The translations under genes were made by a program, and so were the position numbers. A DNA stretch of 64,000 bases, taken from contig NZ_PDJB01000001.1 in assembly GCF_002563895.1 (NCBI RefSeq), forward strand, positions 3,455,501 to 3,519,500, written 5' to 3'. Positions within the stretch are counted from its first letter, which is position 1; the number at the start of each line of letters is the position of its first letter. Of this stretch, positions 9,412 to 17,444 are shown piece after piece. The notes below the pieces were generated by a model. The model made no database searches. It was not told the DNA's origin and worked only from the letters and a program-made list of their open reading frames with translations. The stretch is from Pseudomonas lurida (lineage in GTDB: Bacteria; Pseudomonadota; Gammaproteobacteria; Pseudomonadales; Pseudomonadaceae).

Positions 9412-9450
9412 GGATCCCATGTGGGCGTTCTCGCCCCCCACATGGGGTCC
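9412..9450. terminator. Hairpin between convergent genes
   Basis: GGATCCCATGTGGG and CCCCACATGGGGTCC pair with one mismatch around a short loop, between the GNAT gene and the oprD gene that face each other. No long T-tract follows on either strand, so termination may be partly Rho-dependent. Confidence 0.6.
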
Positions 9451-9468
9451 TTGGGGTGAGAGGTGTCG

Positions 9469-10788
9469 TTACAGCAACGGAATCGAATAACTCACAAACA
9501 CCCGATTCTGATCCTGGTCCCGCGCCACTTCACTGCGCGACACACCGTTGCGCCAGCCGAACCCGACGTTCTTGAACGTGCCGCTCTGCACCACGTAGTC
9601 CAGGGAAATATCGCGCTCCCACTCACTGGCATCGTTGCCGCTGGCGGTGAGGATGTGGTCGCCCTTCAAGTACATCACCGAGGCCTTCAGGCCCGGCACG
9701 CCGAGCGATGCAAAGTCATAGGCGTATTGGGCAAAGGCGGTGCGCTCACCGGCCTGGATGAAGGTCTGCACGGTACGGTCGGTGTAGAGGTACAGGCTGG
9801 AACCGCCCTCCCCTTTGTTCACCAGGCCGCCCTGGTTGAGTTGCGCGAAGTTACTGTCGTCCGAGACCTGCTGGTAGCCGGCGGTGATCGCGTGGGGCCC
9901 CAGTGAGTAGATGAACGCCGCGCTCCAGGTGTTATTGTCGATTTCACCGTTGCCGTTCTTGGTGTAGCCGCCAAGCTTGTAGCCTTCGGCACGGCCGGCG
10001 GCGCTGCTGTTCTTGCCGTCGGCGGTGGTCTTGAAGTAACGCAGGTCGGTTTTCAATGAGCCGTAGTCGCCCAGTGGCAATACATGGATGAGGCCGGCGA
10101 AGTGCTGTTGGTAATAGTCTTCGAGGTTCGCGTAGTAATACTGGACCATCAGGTCCTTGGTCACTTGGTAGTCGGCACCCGCGTAGTTGAATTTGTTGCT
10201 TTCCTGAGTGCCACCCGCTGCCGCCAGGCCGCTGTGGTCGCTGGAACCACGACCGGTGGTGTGCTGCAGTTGACCGCCGATCAGGGTCAGGTTGTCGATG
10301 TCCTTGCTGGTGACTTGCCCGCCTTCGAAAGACTGCGGCAACAGGCGGCCGTCGTTGCTCACCAGGATCGGCAGGTTCGGCCGCAGGTAGCCGTAGCGCA
10401 ACTCGCTCTTGGCGAAACGTGCCTTGGCCGTCGCGCCGCCACGGGCCCAGTTGTCGGCAGCCTTGCCATCGTCGTTAGGGATCATCGAGCTGCCCACATG
10501 GCGACCGGCACCGCTGTCGAGGGTGATACCGAGCATGCCCACTGCATCCAGACCGAACCCGACAGTGCCATCGGTAAAGCCCGATTGATAGTTGAGGATA
10601 AACGCCTGGCCCCACTCTTCGGTCTTGGACGGCGCGGCGGTGCCGTCACGGTTGTCGTTGTTGAAGTAGAAGTTGCGCATGCTCACGTTGGCTTTGCTGT
10701 CACTCAGGAAATCAGCCGAGGCCAAGGGGCTCAGGGCAATGCCCAGGCCGCCGGTCAATACGCTTAATACATTCAAAGTGGCTTTCAT
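9469..10788 (-). CDS. OprD-family outer-membrane porin
   Basis: Substrate-specific 18-strand outer-membrane channel of 439 residues. The start at 10788 gives a proper signal peptide (MKATLNVLSVLTGGLGIALS...ASA) with GGAG upstream; a longer reading from 10857 does not. OprD hallmarks are the early SKANVSMRNFYFNNDNRD, the FILNYQSGFTDGTVGFGLDAVGMLG repeat, the loop segment VSNDGRLLPQSFEGGQ, and the C-terminal EWERDISLDYVVQSGT and RVFVSYSIPLL ending in hydrophobic residues for barrel assembly. It lies 137 bases downstream of the phosphodiesterase operon on the same strand, so it might supply that transporter, but a hairpin lies between them. Confidence 0.92.
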   Translation of the reverse strand: MKATLNVLSVLTGGLGIALSPLASADFLSDSKANVSMRNFYFNNDNRDGTAAPSKTEEWGQAFILNYQSGFTDGTVGFGLDAVGMLGITLDSGAGRHVGSSMIPNDDGKAADNWARGGATAKARFAKSELRYGYLRPNLPILVSNDGRLLPQSFEGGQVTSKDIDNLTLIGGQLQHTTGRGSSDHSGLAAAGGTQESNKFNYAGADYQVTKDLMVQYYYANLEDYYQQHFAGLIHVLPLGDYGSLKTDLRYFKTTADGKNSSAAGRAEGYKLGGYTKNGNGEIDNNTWSAAFIYSLGPHAITAGYQQVSDDSNFAQLNQGGLVNKGEGGSSLYLYTDRTVQTFIQAGERTAFAQYAYDFASLGVPGLKASVMYLKGDHILTASGNDASEWERDISLDYVVQSGTFKNVGFGWRNGVSRSEVARDQDQNRVFVSYSIPLL

Positions 10789-10850
10789 CAGGACGAGCTC
10801 CGGCGCGGAATCCAAGTTCCGGGCGCAAAAAATAGGCAGCAGGAAGCACA

Positions 10851-10871
10851 CGGCCAAACTCGGGTTGGCCG
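10851..10871 (-). terminator. Hairpin between phosphodiesterase operon and oprD
   Basis: CGGCCAA and TTGGCCG form a seven-base-pair stem with a seven-base loop in the 137-base gap. It may end the upstream operon or only attenuate it; no T-run follows. Confidence 0.4.
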
Positions 10872-10925
10872 GTGCGTGAACTAACGTCTAACGGCTTAGT
10901 TGAGCGAATGAACCTCCGTACAACC

Positions 10926-11759
10926 TCAGTCAATCAATCCATGAGCGTCATAAAACGGATACGGCCCCGGGTAGTCCCCGAACACGCCGTTGTGGCTGAT
11001 CAAACCTTGTTGCGCCTCCCAGCGATGCAACAAATAGCCCGCCGGCTCCAGGTTGAAATGCGCGGGCGCCGCTTCTTGCAAATCCAGCACGATCTGGTGG
11101 GAGGTGCCGGGGCACACACAACTCAGGCTGCCGCCGAAACGTCGTTGCATCGGCCGGTGCAGGTGGCCGCACAGTAGGCGCTCCACCTGCGGATGGCGAG
11201 CAACCACGCGCTCCAGTGCAGCGGCATTGATGAACGGTTCACGGTCCATATGGCCGATACCGCTGATGAACGGCGGGTGATGCAGGATCAACAGCGTCGG
11301 CACATCAGGACGCAGTGCCAGTTGTGCATCCAGCCACTGCAATTGGCTGTCGAGCAGTTGGCCGCCGTGACCGCCAGGAATGGTGGAGTCGAGGCCGATC
11401 AAACGCAGGGGATGCTCGTCCACCACCCAGTCCAATGGGCCCTGCGCCGAGGCAGGCAAATAGTGGTGATCACGGAACGCATCCAGCAACGGCTCGCGGC
11501 TGTCGTGGTTACCCGGCACCAGGTAGCACGGCATGTGCAGTCGAGCGAGTTCGGGATGCAACACGGCGTATTCATCGGCGCGGCCGAAGTCCACGAGGTC
11601 ACCGCTGATGACCACGATATCGGGGCGCGGGTGGCTGGCGTTCAGGTGGTCGACGGCACGGCGCAGTGCGCCCAGGGTATCGACAACGCCATAGGTAAGG
11701 CGCTGGCCGGCTTTAAGATGCAGGTCGCTGATCTGCGCGACGAGGAACGGACGATTCAC
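10926..11759 (-). CDS. GpdQ/CpdA-like calcineurin-type phosphodiesterase
   Basis: Dinuclear-metal phosphodiesterase of 277 residues. The metal ligands run in the canonical order: D-x-H in QISDLHL (~11-13), VVISGDLVDFG, VPGNHDSREP, LHHPPFISG and CGHLHRPMQ. The C-terminal stretch, with PGTSHQIVLD and GDYPGPYPFYD, follows glycerophosphodiesterase GpdQ better than cAMP phosphodiesterase CpdA. It is the last gene of an ABC-transporter operon, nine bases after the ATPase. From this it probably cleaves the imported compound, perhaps a glycerophosphodiester, to a phosphomonoester and an alcohol. Fold and chemistry are secure; the substrate is inferred. Confidence 0.85.
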   Translation of the reverse strand: MNRPFLVAQISDLHLKAGQRLTYGVVDTLGALRRAVDHLNASHPRPDIVVISGDLVDFGRADEYAVLHPELARLHMPCYLVPGNHDSREPLLDAFRDHHYLPASAQGPLDWVVDEHPLRLIGLDSTIPGGHGGQLLDSQLQWLDAQLALRPDVPTLLILHHPPFISGIGHMDREPFINAAALERVVARHPQVERLLCGHLHRPMQRRFGGSLSCVCPGTSHQIVLDLQEAAPAHFNLEPAGYLLHRWEAQQGLISHNGVFGDYPGPYPFYDAHGLID

Positions 11760-11768
11760 AATAGATTC

Positions 11769-12800
11769 TCAGGCATTCAGGGTGAACAACATGTGCGGCG
11801 CGACGGCCAGGGCAATCGGCGCGCCGACGGCGTACATCTGGTTGTCGCTGCTGTCGACGAGCAGCGGTTGCGGGCCGCCCACATCCACCAGCAGGCGGCT
11901 CTGCGCGCCCTGGAAAAACTGCGCCAGCAGGCGCCCGTGCAGGTGCCCCTCGCTCTCCATCACCCGCAGGTGTTCGGGGCGGCAGTACAGGGTGCTGGGC
12001 AGATCGGTGCCGTGCCACGGCAACTCGCCGCCACAGACTTTCAAGCCACGGGCCGACGGCTCGATCACGGCGAAGGCATTGAGGTTGCCGACAAACCCCG
12101 CGACGAAGGCGTTGGCCGGTTTCTGGTAGATGTCCCGTGGGCTGGCCAACTGGGCGACACGGCCGTGTTCCATCACCAGGATGCGATCGCCCAGGGCCAT
12201 GGCTTCGCCCTGGTCGTGGGTGACGAATACCGAGGTGATACCGAGGCCGCGCAGCAGTTCATTCAGCTCGCTGCGCAGGCGTTCGCGCAGTTGCGCATCG
12301 AGCGCTGCCAATGGCTCATCGAGCAATAACACCTTGGGGCGCGGCGCCAAGGCACGGGCCAGGGCTACGCGCTGGCGCTGGCCGCCGGAGAGTTCGTGGA
12401 TGCTGCGCTTGCCGTGATTCTGCAAGCCCACCAGTTCCAGCAACTCGTCGCATCGCTCGTTGCGCTCTGGCACCGACATACCGCGAATCTTCAAGCCGTA
12501 GACGATGTTCCCGGCCACATCCAGGTTGGGGAACAGCGCGTAGTTCTGGAACACCATGCCCACATCGCGGCGTTCGATCGGCAGGCGGGTTACGTCCTGA
12601 TCTGCGAAAAACACCTGGCCCACGTCCGGGCGCTCGAGGCCGGCGATCAGGCGCAAGGTCGTGGTCTTGCCACAACCGGAGGGGCCAAGGATCGCCAGGG
12701 TTTCACCGCCTTCGACGGTCAGGTTCAAGTCATGCACGGCCACGGTGCCGTCGGCGAACGCCTTGCGACAGCCCTGCAGGCGAATAGTGATAGCGGTCAT
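11769..12800 (-). CDS. ABC transporter ATP-binding protein (PotA/FbpC type)
   Basis: ATPase subunit of an importer, 343 residues. Walker A GPSGCGKTTT (~40), Q-loop VFQNYALFP, signature LSGGQRQRVALARAL, Walker B VLLLDEPLAALD and the H-loop VFVTHDQGEAM are all intact. A C-terminal TOBE-like regulatory domain (~235-343) is the type found in importers of polyamines, ferric iron and organophosphates. Its start overlaps the stop of the second permease by four bases (ATGA). Confidence 0.93.
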   Translation of the reverse strand: MTAITIRLQGCRKAFADGTVAVHDLNLTVEGGETLAILGPSGCGKTTTLRLIAGLERPDVGQVFFADQDVTRLPIERRDVGMVFQNYALFPNLDVAGNIVYGLKIRGMSVPERNERCDELLELVGLQNHGKRSIHELSGGQRQRVALARALAPRPKVLLLDEPLAALDAQLRERLRSELNELLRGLGITSVFVTHDQGEAMALGDRILVMEHGRVAQLASPRDIYQKPANAFVAGFVGNLNAFAVIEPSARGLKVCGGELPWHGTDLPSTLYCRPEHLRVMESEGHLHGRLLAQFFQGAQSRLLVDVGGPQPLLVDSSDNQMYAVGAPIALAVAPHMLFTLNA

Positions 12801-13591
12801 CGACGCTCTCCACGGGACAAACGGGCGCTGATGGCCTGCAGCGCAATCAGCAGCGGCACGATCATCAGCAAAAAGATAAGGGTGTAGGCGCTGGCGATTT
12901 CCAGGCGCGCCGAGGCGTAGCTGTCCGCCAGGCCCACGGGCAGCGTCTTGGTCATCGGCGTGTGGAGCATCCAGGTCAGGTTGAACTCACCCAGGGACAA
13001 GGTGACCACCATCAACACACCCGCCAGGATCCCCGCGCGGCAGTTGGGCACCACCACGCTGAAAAAACGCTTGATCGGCCCGGCGCCCAGGCTCGCAGCG
13101 GCCTCCTCCAGCACTGGCAGTTGCTGGCGCTGCATCACCGCCATCACCGGGCGCACCAGGAACGGCAAGGTGAACAGCACATGGCCGACCAGGATGAACA
13201 ACCAACTGCTACGGAAGCTGCCGAACTGGCCATAGGTGAGCAGCAAGGCCAGCGCACTGGCCAACCCCGGCATCGCCACCGGCAGTACCATCAGTTCTTC
13301 GAACGCGCGACTGAAGCGGTTGTTCATGCGTACCAAGGCATAGGCCGCCGGTACGCCAACCACACAGACGCATACCGCGCAGGCCAGCGCCAGTTGCAGG
13401 GACAGCCACACGGTGGGCGAATAGGCCTGCCACACCTGGACCAACCAGTCGACGGTCAAGCCACTGGACAAGCCGACGAAGAAATTACGCGTCAGTCCGG
13501 CCAACAGCGACATCACCACCGGCACGAGCATGAATGCACACACCAGCAGGGTGAACAACAGTTGCATCACAAACAGCGATGAGCGTTTCAC
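12797..13591 (-). CDS. ABC transporter permease 2
   Basis: Inner-membrane permease of 264 residues with six hydrophobic helices. The conserved cytoplasmic EAA-type loop is EEAAASLGAGPIKRFFSVVVPN, which docks on the ATPase. The GTG start at 13591 overlaps the TGA of permease 1 by four bases (GTGA), which fixes the start; the reading frame stays open much further upstream but only as an overprint of permease 1. Coupled translation suggests a 1:1 heterodimer of permeases. Confidence 0.9.
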   Translation of the reverse strand: MKRSSLFVMQLLFTLLVCAFMLVPVVMSLLAGLTRNFFVGLSSGLTVDWLVQVWQAYSPTVWLSLQLALACAVCVCVVGVPAAYALVRMNNRFSRAFEELMVLPVAMPGLASALALLLTYGQFGSFRSSWLFILVGHVLFTLPFLVRPVMAVMQRQQLPVLEEAAASLGAGPIKRFFSVVVPNCRAGILAGVLMVVTLSLGEFNLTWMLHTPMTKTLPVGLADSYASARLEIASAYTLIFLLMIVPLLIALQAISARLSRGERR

Positions 13592-14406
13592 AGCACAGTC
13601 CCCGCGTTTTTCACCAGCCGTCGCGTGAGCAGCAACACGGCCCAGGTCACCGCGCCGAGGACCACGGACAGCGCAGCCGCCACGGCGAAGTTGGCGTAGT
13701 TGGTAAACACGTTGTAGATCGCCACCGGGGTGACATTCAGCCGCGTGCCTAACGTAAAGGCGGTACCGAAGGCGCCCATGGAGGTGGCAAAACAGATCGC
13801 CCCGCAGGACGCCAGCGCGGGTGCCAGGCCAGGCACAATCACATCGCACACCACCCGCCAATGTCCGGCACCCAGCGAGTGCGCGGCTTCCTCCAGGCTG
13901 CGGTCGAGGCTCTCGCACGCGGCCATCACCGTGAGGATTACCCGTGGAATCGAGAAGTACAGGTAGCCCACGAACAACCCCGCCAGCGAGTAGGCAAAAA
14001 TCCAGCGCTCACCGGCCAGTTGCAGGCCCAGGGCAGCGAACAGGCCCTGGCGCCCGGCCAGCAGGATCACCAGGAAGCCCACCACGACGCCGGGAAACGC
14101 CAGCGGAAACGTCAACAACGCCACCAGCGCCGAGCGCCCGAAGAACTGCTGCCGGGCGAGGAACACGCCGCTGATGCCGCCGATCACCAACGCCACCAGC
14201 GTCACCACCATCGCCAGCACCAGGGTTTGCCCCAGGCTGCCCAGGTACTGGGCGCTGCTGAGCACCTGCCAGTAACCGCTGCCGTTGCTGTCGCGGCTCT
14301 CGGCACCCAGCACCACCAAGTGCGCCAGCGGCAACAGCCAGAACGCGAGCAGCACTGCAAAGGCCGGGGCCAGCGCCCAGGCCGCCTGTCTTGCCGATGC
14401 AGCCAC
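13588..14406 (-). CDS. ABC transporter permease 1
   Basis: Inner-membrane permease of 272 residues. The GTG start at 14406 lies directly next to the TAA of the binding-protein gene (14407-14409), with no spacer. The EAA loop LEEAAHSLGAGHWRVVCDVIVP is intact, and about six hydrophobic helices are present. It pairs with permease 2 to form the channel of a PotB/PotC or FbpB-like importer. Confidence 0.9.
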   Translation of the reverse strand: MAASARQAAWALAPAFAVLLAFWLLPLAHLVVLGAESRDSNGSGYWQVLSSAQYLGSLGQTLVLAMVVTLVALVIGGISGVFLARQQFFGRSALVALLTFPLAFPGVVVGFLVILLAGRQGLFAALGLQLAGERWIFAYSLAGLFVGYLYFSIPRVILTVMAACESLDRSLEEAAHSLGAGHWRVVCDVIVPGLAPALASCGAICFATSMGAFGTAFTLGTRLNVTPVAIYNVFTNYANFAVAAALSVVLGAVTWAVLLLTRRLVKNAGTVL

Positions 14407-15411
14407 TTACTTGACCTCGTTCAGGTAACGGGCGGCGAAGGCTTCCTGCACAGCGGCCATTTTTTCGTAGTCCACCACGCCGGCACGCGCATAGTCGCTG
14501 TCGGGCAGGAACTGTGCGGCCACGTCCGCGGGCATTTTCATCGGGCGCACAGGACGCAGGTAAGCCTTGGCCCAGAGTGCCTGGCCTTCGTCAGACAGCA
14601 CGAAGTCGAGGACTTTTTCCGCGTTGGCGCGGTGGGGTGCGTTGGCGACCAGGCTCATCACGTAAGGCACGCTGATGCTGCCTTCCTTGGGGATCACGAA
14701 GGCGACGTTGGCCTTGTCTTTGTAACGCGCACGGTAGGCGTTGAAGTCATAGTCCACCAAAATCGGCAACTCACCGGACAGCACCCGCGCATACGCCGTC
14801 TGCTTGGGCACGATGGGGGCGTTTTTCGCCAGTTTCTGGAAGTAGTCGATAGCCGGGGCGAAGTTGTCCAGGTCGCCGCCCATGGCGCGGTTGATCGCCA
14901 CTGCCGAGACGTAGCCGACGAAGGCGCTGGAGGGATCGAGGTAACCGACCATGCCTTTGTACTCAGGCTTGAGCAGGTCGGACCAGCTTTGCGGCACCGG
15001 CAAGCCACCGAGCGCGTCGACGTTGACCATGATGCCCAAGGTGCCGGAGTGAATCGCGAACCAATGGCCGGCCGGGTCTTTCAGGCCCGTGGGAATCTGT
15101 TCCCAGGCCTTGGGTTTGTAGGTGCCGACCACATCGGCCTTTTGCGCCTGCAGGCCGAACGTCACGCCGTAGTACACGACGTCGGCGACCGGTGCGGCTT
15201 TTTCCGCCACCAACTGTGCCAGGGACTGGCCGGAGTTCTTGTTGTCCAGCGGCACCTGCACGCCGGTGCTGGCGGCGATGGCCTTGAGCTGGGTGCCCCA
15301 GTCGGCCCAGTCCGGCGGGCAGTTGTAGCAAATCGCGGTGTCGGCGGCCTGGGCCAGGCTGGCCGCACCGCACAGCAGCACGGCTGCCAGGGTTTTACTG
15401 AGTGCGCGCAT
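14407..15411 (-). CDS. ABC transporter periplasmic binding protein
   Basis: Secreted solute-binding protein of 334 residues in the family-1/AfuA-like group. A signal peptide is visible (MRALSKTLAAVLLCGAASLAQA, cleaved before ADTAICYNCP). The mature part starts with an unusual Cys-Tyr-Asn-Cys pair that may form a disulfide. Segments SGTLGIMVNVDALGG, SWSDLLKPEYKGMVGYLDPSSAF and LVANAPHRANAEKVLDFVLS are typical of AfuA, FbpA and PhnS-like proteins. The start at 15411 lies inside the end of the regulator gene (17-base overlap). The ligand is unknown; the operon's phosphodiesterase suggests a phosphodiester. Confidence 0.88.
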   Translation of the reverse strand: MRALSKTLAAVLLCGAASLAQAADTAICYNCPPDWADWGTQLKAIAASTGVQVPLDNKNSGQSLAQLVAEKAAPVADVVYYGVTFGLQAQKADVVGTYKPKAWEQIPTGLKDPAGHWFAIHSGTLGIMVNVDALGGLPVPQSWSDLLKPEYKGMVGYLDPSSAFVGYVSAVAINRAMGGDLDNFAPAIDYFQKLAKNAPIVPKQTAYARVLSGELPILVDYDFNAYRARYKDKANVAFVIPKEGSISVPYVMSLVANAPHRANAEKVLDFVLSDEGQALWAKAYLRPVRPMKMPADVAAQFLPDSDYARAGVVDYEKMAAVQEAFAARYLNEVK

Positions 15412-16414
15412 CAAGGGTCTCCTCATGGGGTTGGGTACTGTCGCCGGGGCGGATGTGGCACGGCAGGCAATGGGAAATCGGGGCGTTGCCGGCGATCTGC
15501 GCCAGCAACTGGTCAATCACGGTGCTGGCGAGCAGCGCGATGGGCTGCACCACGCTGCACAGGGTCGGGTGTATCTGGGTGCCGAGGCTGATACCGTCAA
15601 AGCCCATCACCGAGAGTTGTTGGGGCACGTTCCAGGCGTTGCGGCGCAATTCGGCGATCAGGCTGATTGCGAGGAAGTCGTTGGAACACACCAGCGCGGT
15701 GGGCGCGCCAGGGCCTTGGAGGAACGGCTCGATGGCCGCGAATTCGGCCTGGGTATGGGCCGGCATTTCGATCACCGGGCGGCAGTCCAAGCCCACTTCC
15801 TTCATCGCATCGCAATAGCCGGCGTAACGCAGGCGGGCACGGTCGGACTGCAACGCGGGGCCGGCGACCATGCTGATGCGTCGGTGGCCCGCCTCCAACA
15901 GATACCGGGTCGCCAATGCCATGCCGGCGCGGTTGTCGACTGACACGGCGCTGTAGTTGGGGTTGCTCGGTTGATGGTAGGCCAGCACGAACGGGGTCTG
16001 TTCGGTGTTGAGGCTGCTGAGCACGCTGTTGCTCTCGGCATCGGTGACCGTCAGCACCAGGCCGTCGACGCGCTGGCGCAGCAGTTCTTCCACCACGCTG
16101 CTTTCGCGTTCGCTGTCGTAGTCGGTGGTCGCCAGCAACAAGCTGTAGCCGCGCGCCCGAGCGGCGCGCTCCATGGCCTGGAATTGTTCGGCGAAGACCG
16201 GGTTGAGCAGGTTTGGCACCACCACACCGATCAACTGGGTGGTTTGCAGGCGCAACTGGCGACCCAACAGGTTGGGGCGAAACCCCAACTCGCGGGCGGC
16301 GGCGAACACCTGCTCACGGGTGGCCGGGCGCACCTGCTCGGGGGAAGCGAAGGTACGGGCGGCGGTGGCGCGGGATACGCCGGCCAGCCTTGCTACGTCT
16401 TTGAGGTCAGTCAT
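15395..16414 (-). CDS. LacI-family transcriptional regulator
   Basis: Repressor of 339 residues: N-terminal LacI helix-turn-helix and hinge (TDLKDVARLAGVSRATAARTF), then a periplasmic-binding-protein-like effector domain (from ~60, beginning with IGVVVPNLLNPVFAEQFQAME). The ATG at 16414 was chosen because GCGAG precedes it at the right distance; a GTG at 16420 is possible. Its stop lies within the binding-protein gene, so regulator and transporter share one transcript. A perfect 14-bp palindrome at 16426-16439, just before the start, is the obvious autoregulatory operator. The likely inducer is the transported compound or its hydrolysis product. Confidence 0.92.
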   Translation of the reverse strand: MTDLKDVARLAGVSRATAARTFASPEQVRPATREQVFAAARELGFRPNLLGRQLRLQTTQLIGVVVPNLLNPVFAEQFQAMERAARARGYSLLLATTDYDSERESSVVEELLRQRVDGLVLTVTDAESNSVLSSLNTEQTPFVLAYHQPSNPNYSAVSVDNRAGMALATRYLLEAGHRRISMVAGPALQSDRARLRYAGYCDAMKEVGLDCRPVIEMPAHTQAEFAAIEPFLQGPGAPTALVCSNDFLAISLIAELRRNAWNVPQQLSVMGFDGISLGTQIHPTLCSVVQPIALLASTVIDQLLAQIAGNAPISHCLPCHIRPGDSTQPHEETLDARTQ

Positions 16415-16425
16415 TGTCACTCGCT

Positions 16426-16439
16426 TGAGATCGATCTCA
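16426..16439. promoter_or_regulatory. LacI-type operator
   Basis: TGAGATCGATCTCA is a perfect palindrome with the central CG step that LacI/GalR proteins kink when they bind. It ends 12 bases before the lacI-family start codon, so a bound repressor would block the whole operon. Confidence 0.7.
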
Positions 16440-16543
16440 TTGGCGAGGACAGTAGCGGTGGAATATGGCAGTCAAGTGGTGGGGAGATGACAATTTGATG
16501 TCACTGAAGGCCCACTGCCCTGTCGTGACGGGTGGCGTTCAAA

Positions 16544-16560
16544 GGCAAGCCAGCTTCCAC
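16544..16560. repeat. Single REP unit
   Basis: GGCAAGCCAGCTTCCAC is the reverse complement of the REP core seen at 4224 (one base different). It stands alone between the lacI-family gene and the DUF2268 gene. Confidence 0.6.
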
Positions 16561-16590
16561 GGGGGATCGGCGGCGGTCATGAGGCTTGCT

Positions 16591-17259
16591 TCAGCCGCGC
16601 GTCACCAGTCCCTGCCCGGCCGCAATCGCCAGGATGTCTTGGGCAGGCACGTTAACCCAGCTCGTCGCGTCAGGCGTACCTGCGGTTGCCAACCATTGTC
16701 CGACCATCTGATACCCCAGCGCATACCCCAGCCACTTCGGCTTATCACCGGTGCCGAAGAACCAGGCGCTGTGATCGTAGTACGTCGCTGCCAGCTCACT
16801 CATATTCACCGGAGCGGCCTGCAAGGTTTCAAGGCCCAGCGCACGCTCCCATGGCTCCGGCTCGCTGCCGAGCAGGTGCCGTACGAACTGGCCGGCCAGG
16901 CCCTCACTGACCAGCGCTTCGCCCAGTGTCCAACCGTATCCCGGCCCGGCCATGCGCAGGCAATGATGCACCTCGTGCACGATATGCCGGTGCACCGCTC
17001 CGCCCTCAAGGCTTGCGGCGAAGTTCGGGTTATCGGGGTCCAGGGTCATGGAGAACATCGTGCTGCGAAAGGCACGCCCGACCAGGCCAAGTTCGGCGAG
17101 GGTCTCGCCGGGCAGGCGTTGGATCAACACATCCAGGCGCGGTGCGGGCAGGCATCGGGCAATGGCCTGGTAGGCGATGTCGAATTCCTGCGTCAATGCC
17201 TGGCGAAACTCGGCCAGGGAGCCCGAAGCCTCCAGCCAGTGCAGCGTCCATGCGTCCAT
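16591..17259 (-). CDS. DUF2268-type putative zinc protease
   Basis: Protein of 222 residues with an HExxH zinc motif (HIVHEVHHCLRM, ~100) followed by EALVSEGLAGQF, whose Glu is the likely third ligand, as in gluzincin-like DUF2268 proteins. The family is described as predicted Zn-dependent proteases; no substrate is known. No signal peptide is visible, so it is probably cytosolic. The start at 17259 has GAGAGGTGAGA directly upstream; an in-frame ATG at 17310 does not. It is divergent from the polyamine genes. Confidence 0.8.
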   Translation of the reverse strand: MDAWTLHWLEASGSLAEFRQALTQEFDIAYQAIARCLPAPRLDVLIQRLPGETLAELGLVGRAFRSTMFSMTLDPDNPNFAASLEGGAVHRHIVHEVHHCLRMAGPGYGWTLGEALVSEGLAGQFVRHLLGSEPEPWERALGLETLQAAPVNMSELAATYYDHSAWFFGTGDKPKWLGYALGYQMVGQWLATAGTPDATSWVNVPAQDILAIAAGQGLVTRG

Positions 17260-17444
17260 TCTCACCTCTCGTCGTCCAAACCTGATTCCGTCACTGCAGC
17301 GGCTCATCATACCGTTGAGCTGTCATGTGCATGCTTCAGTTTAAAAGCAGCGCAGCAAAATCCGCCCACTAACCTTTCGATCTGATCCAAGTGCGGGCAC
17401 AATGCGTGTCCTTTTTTGGCAGGCACCGCCGCAGGCTCTCAAAA

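Noticed and set aside
13861..15591. 576-codon open frame antisense to the ABC permease and binding protein genes
   Set aside because: It crosses two genes with overlapping start/stop signals and has no recognisable fold.
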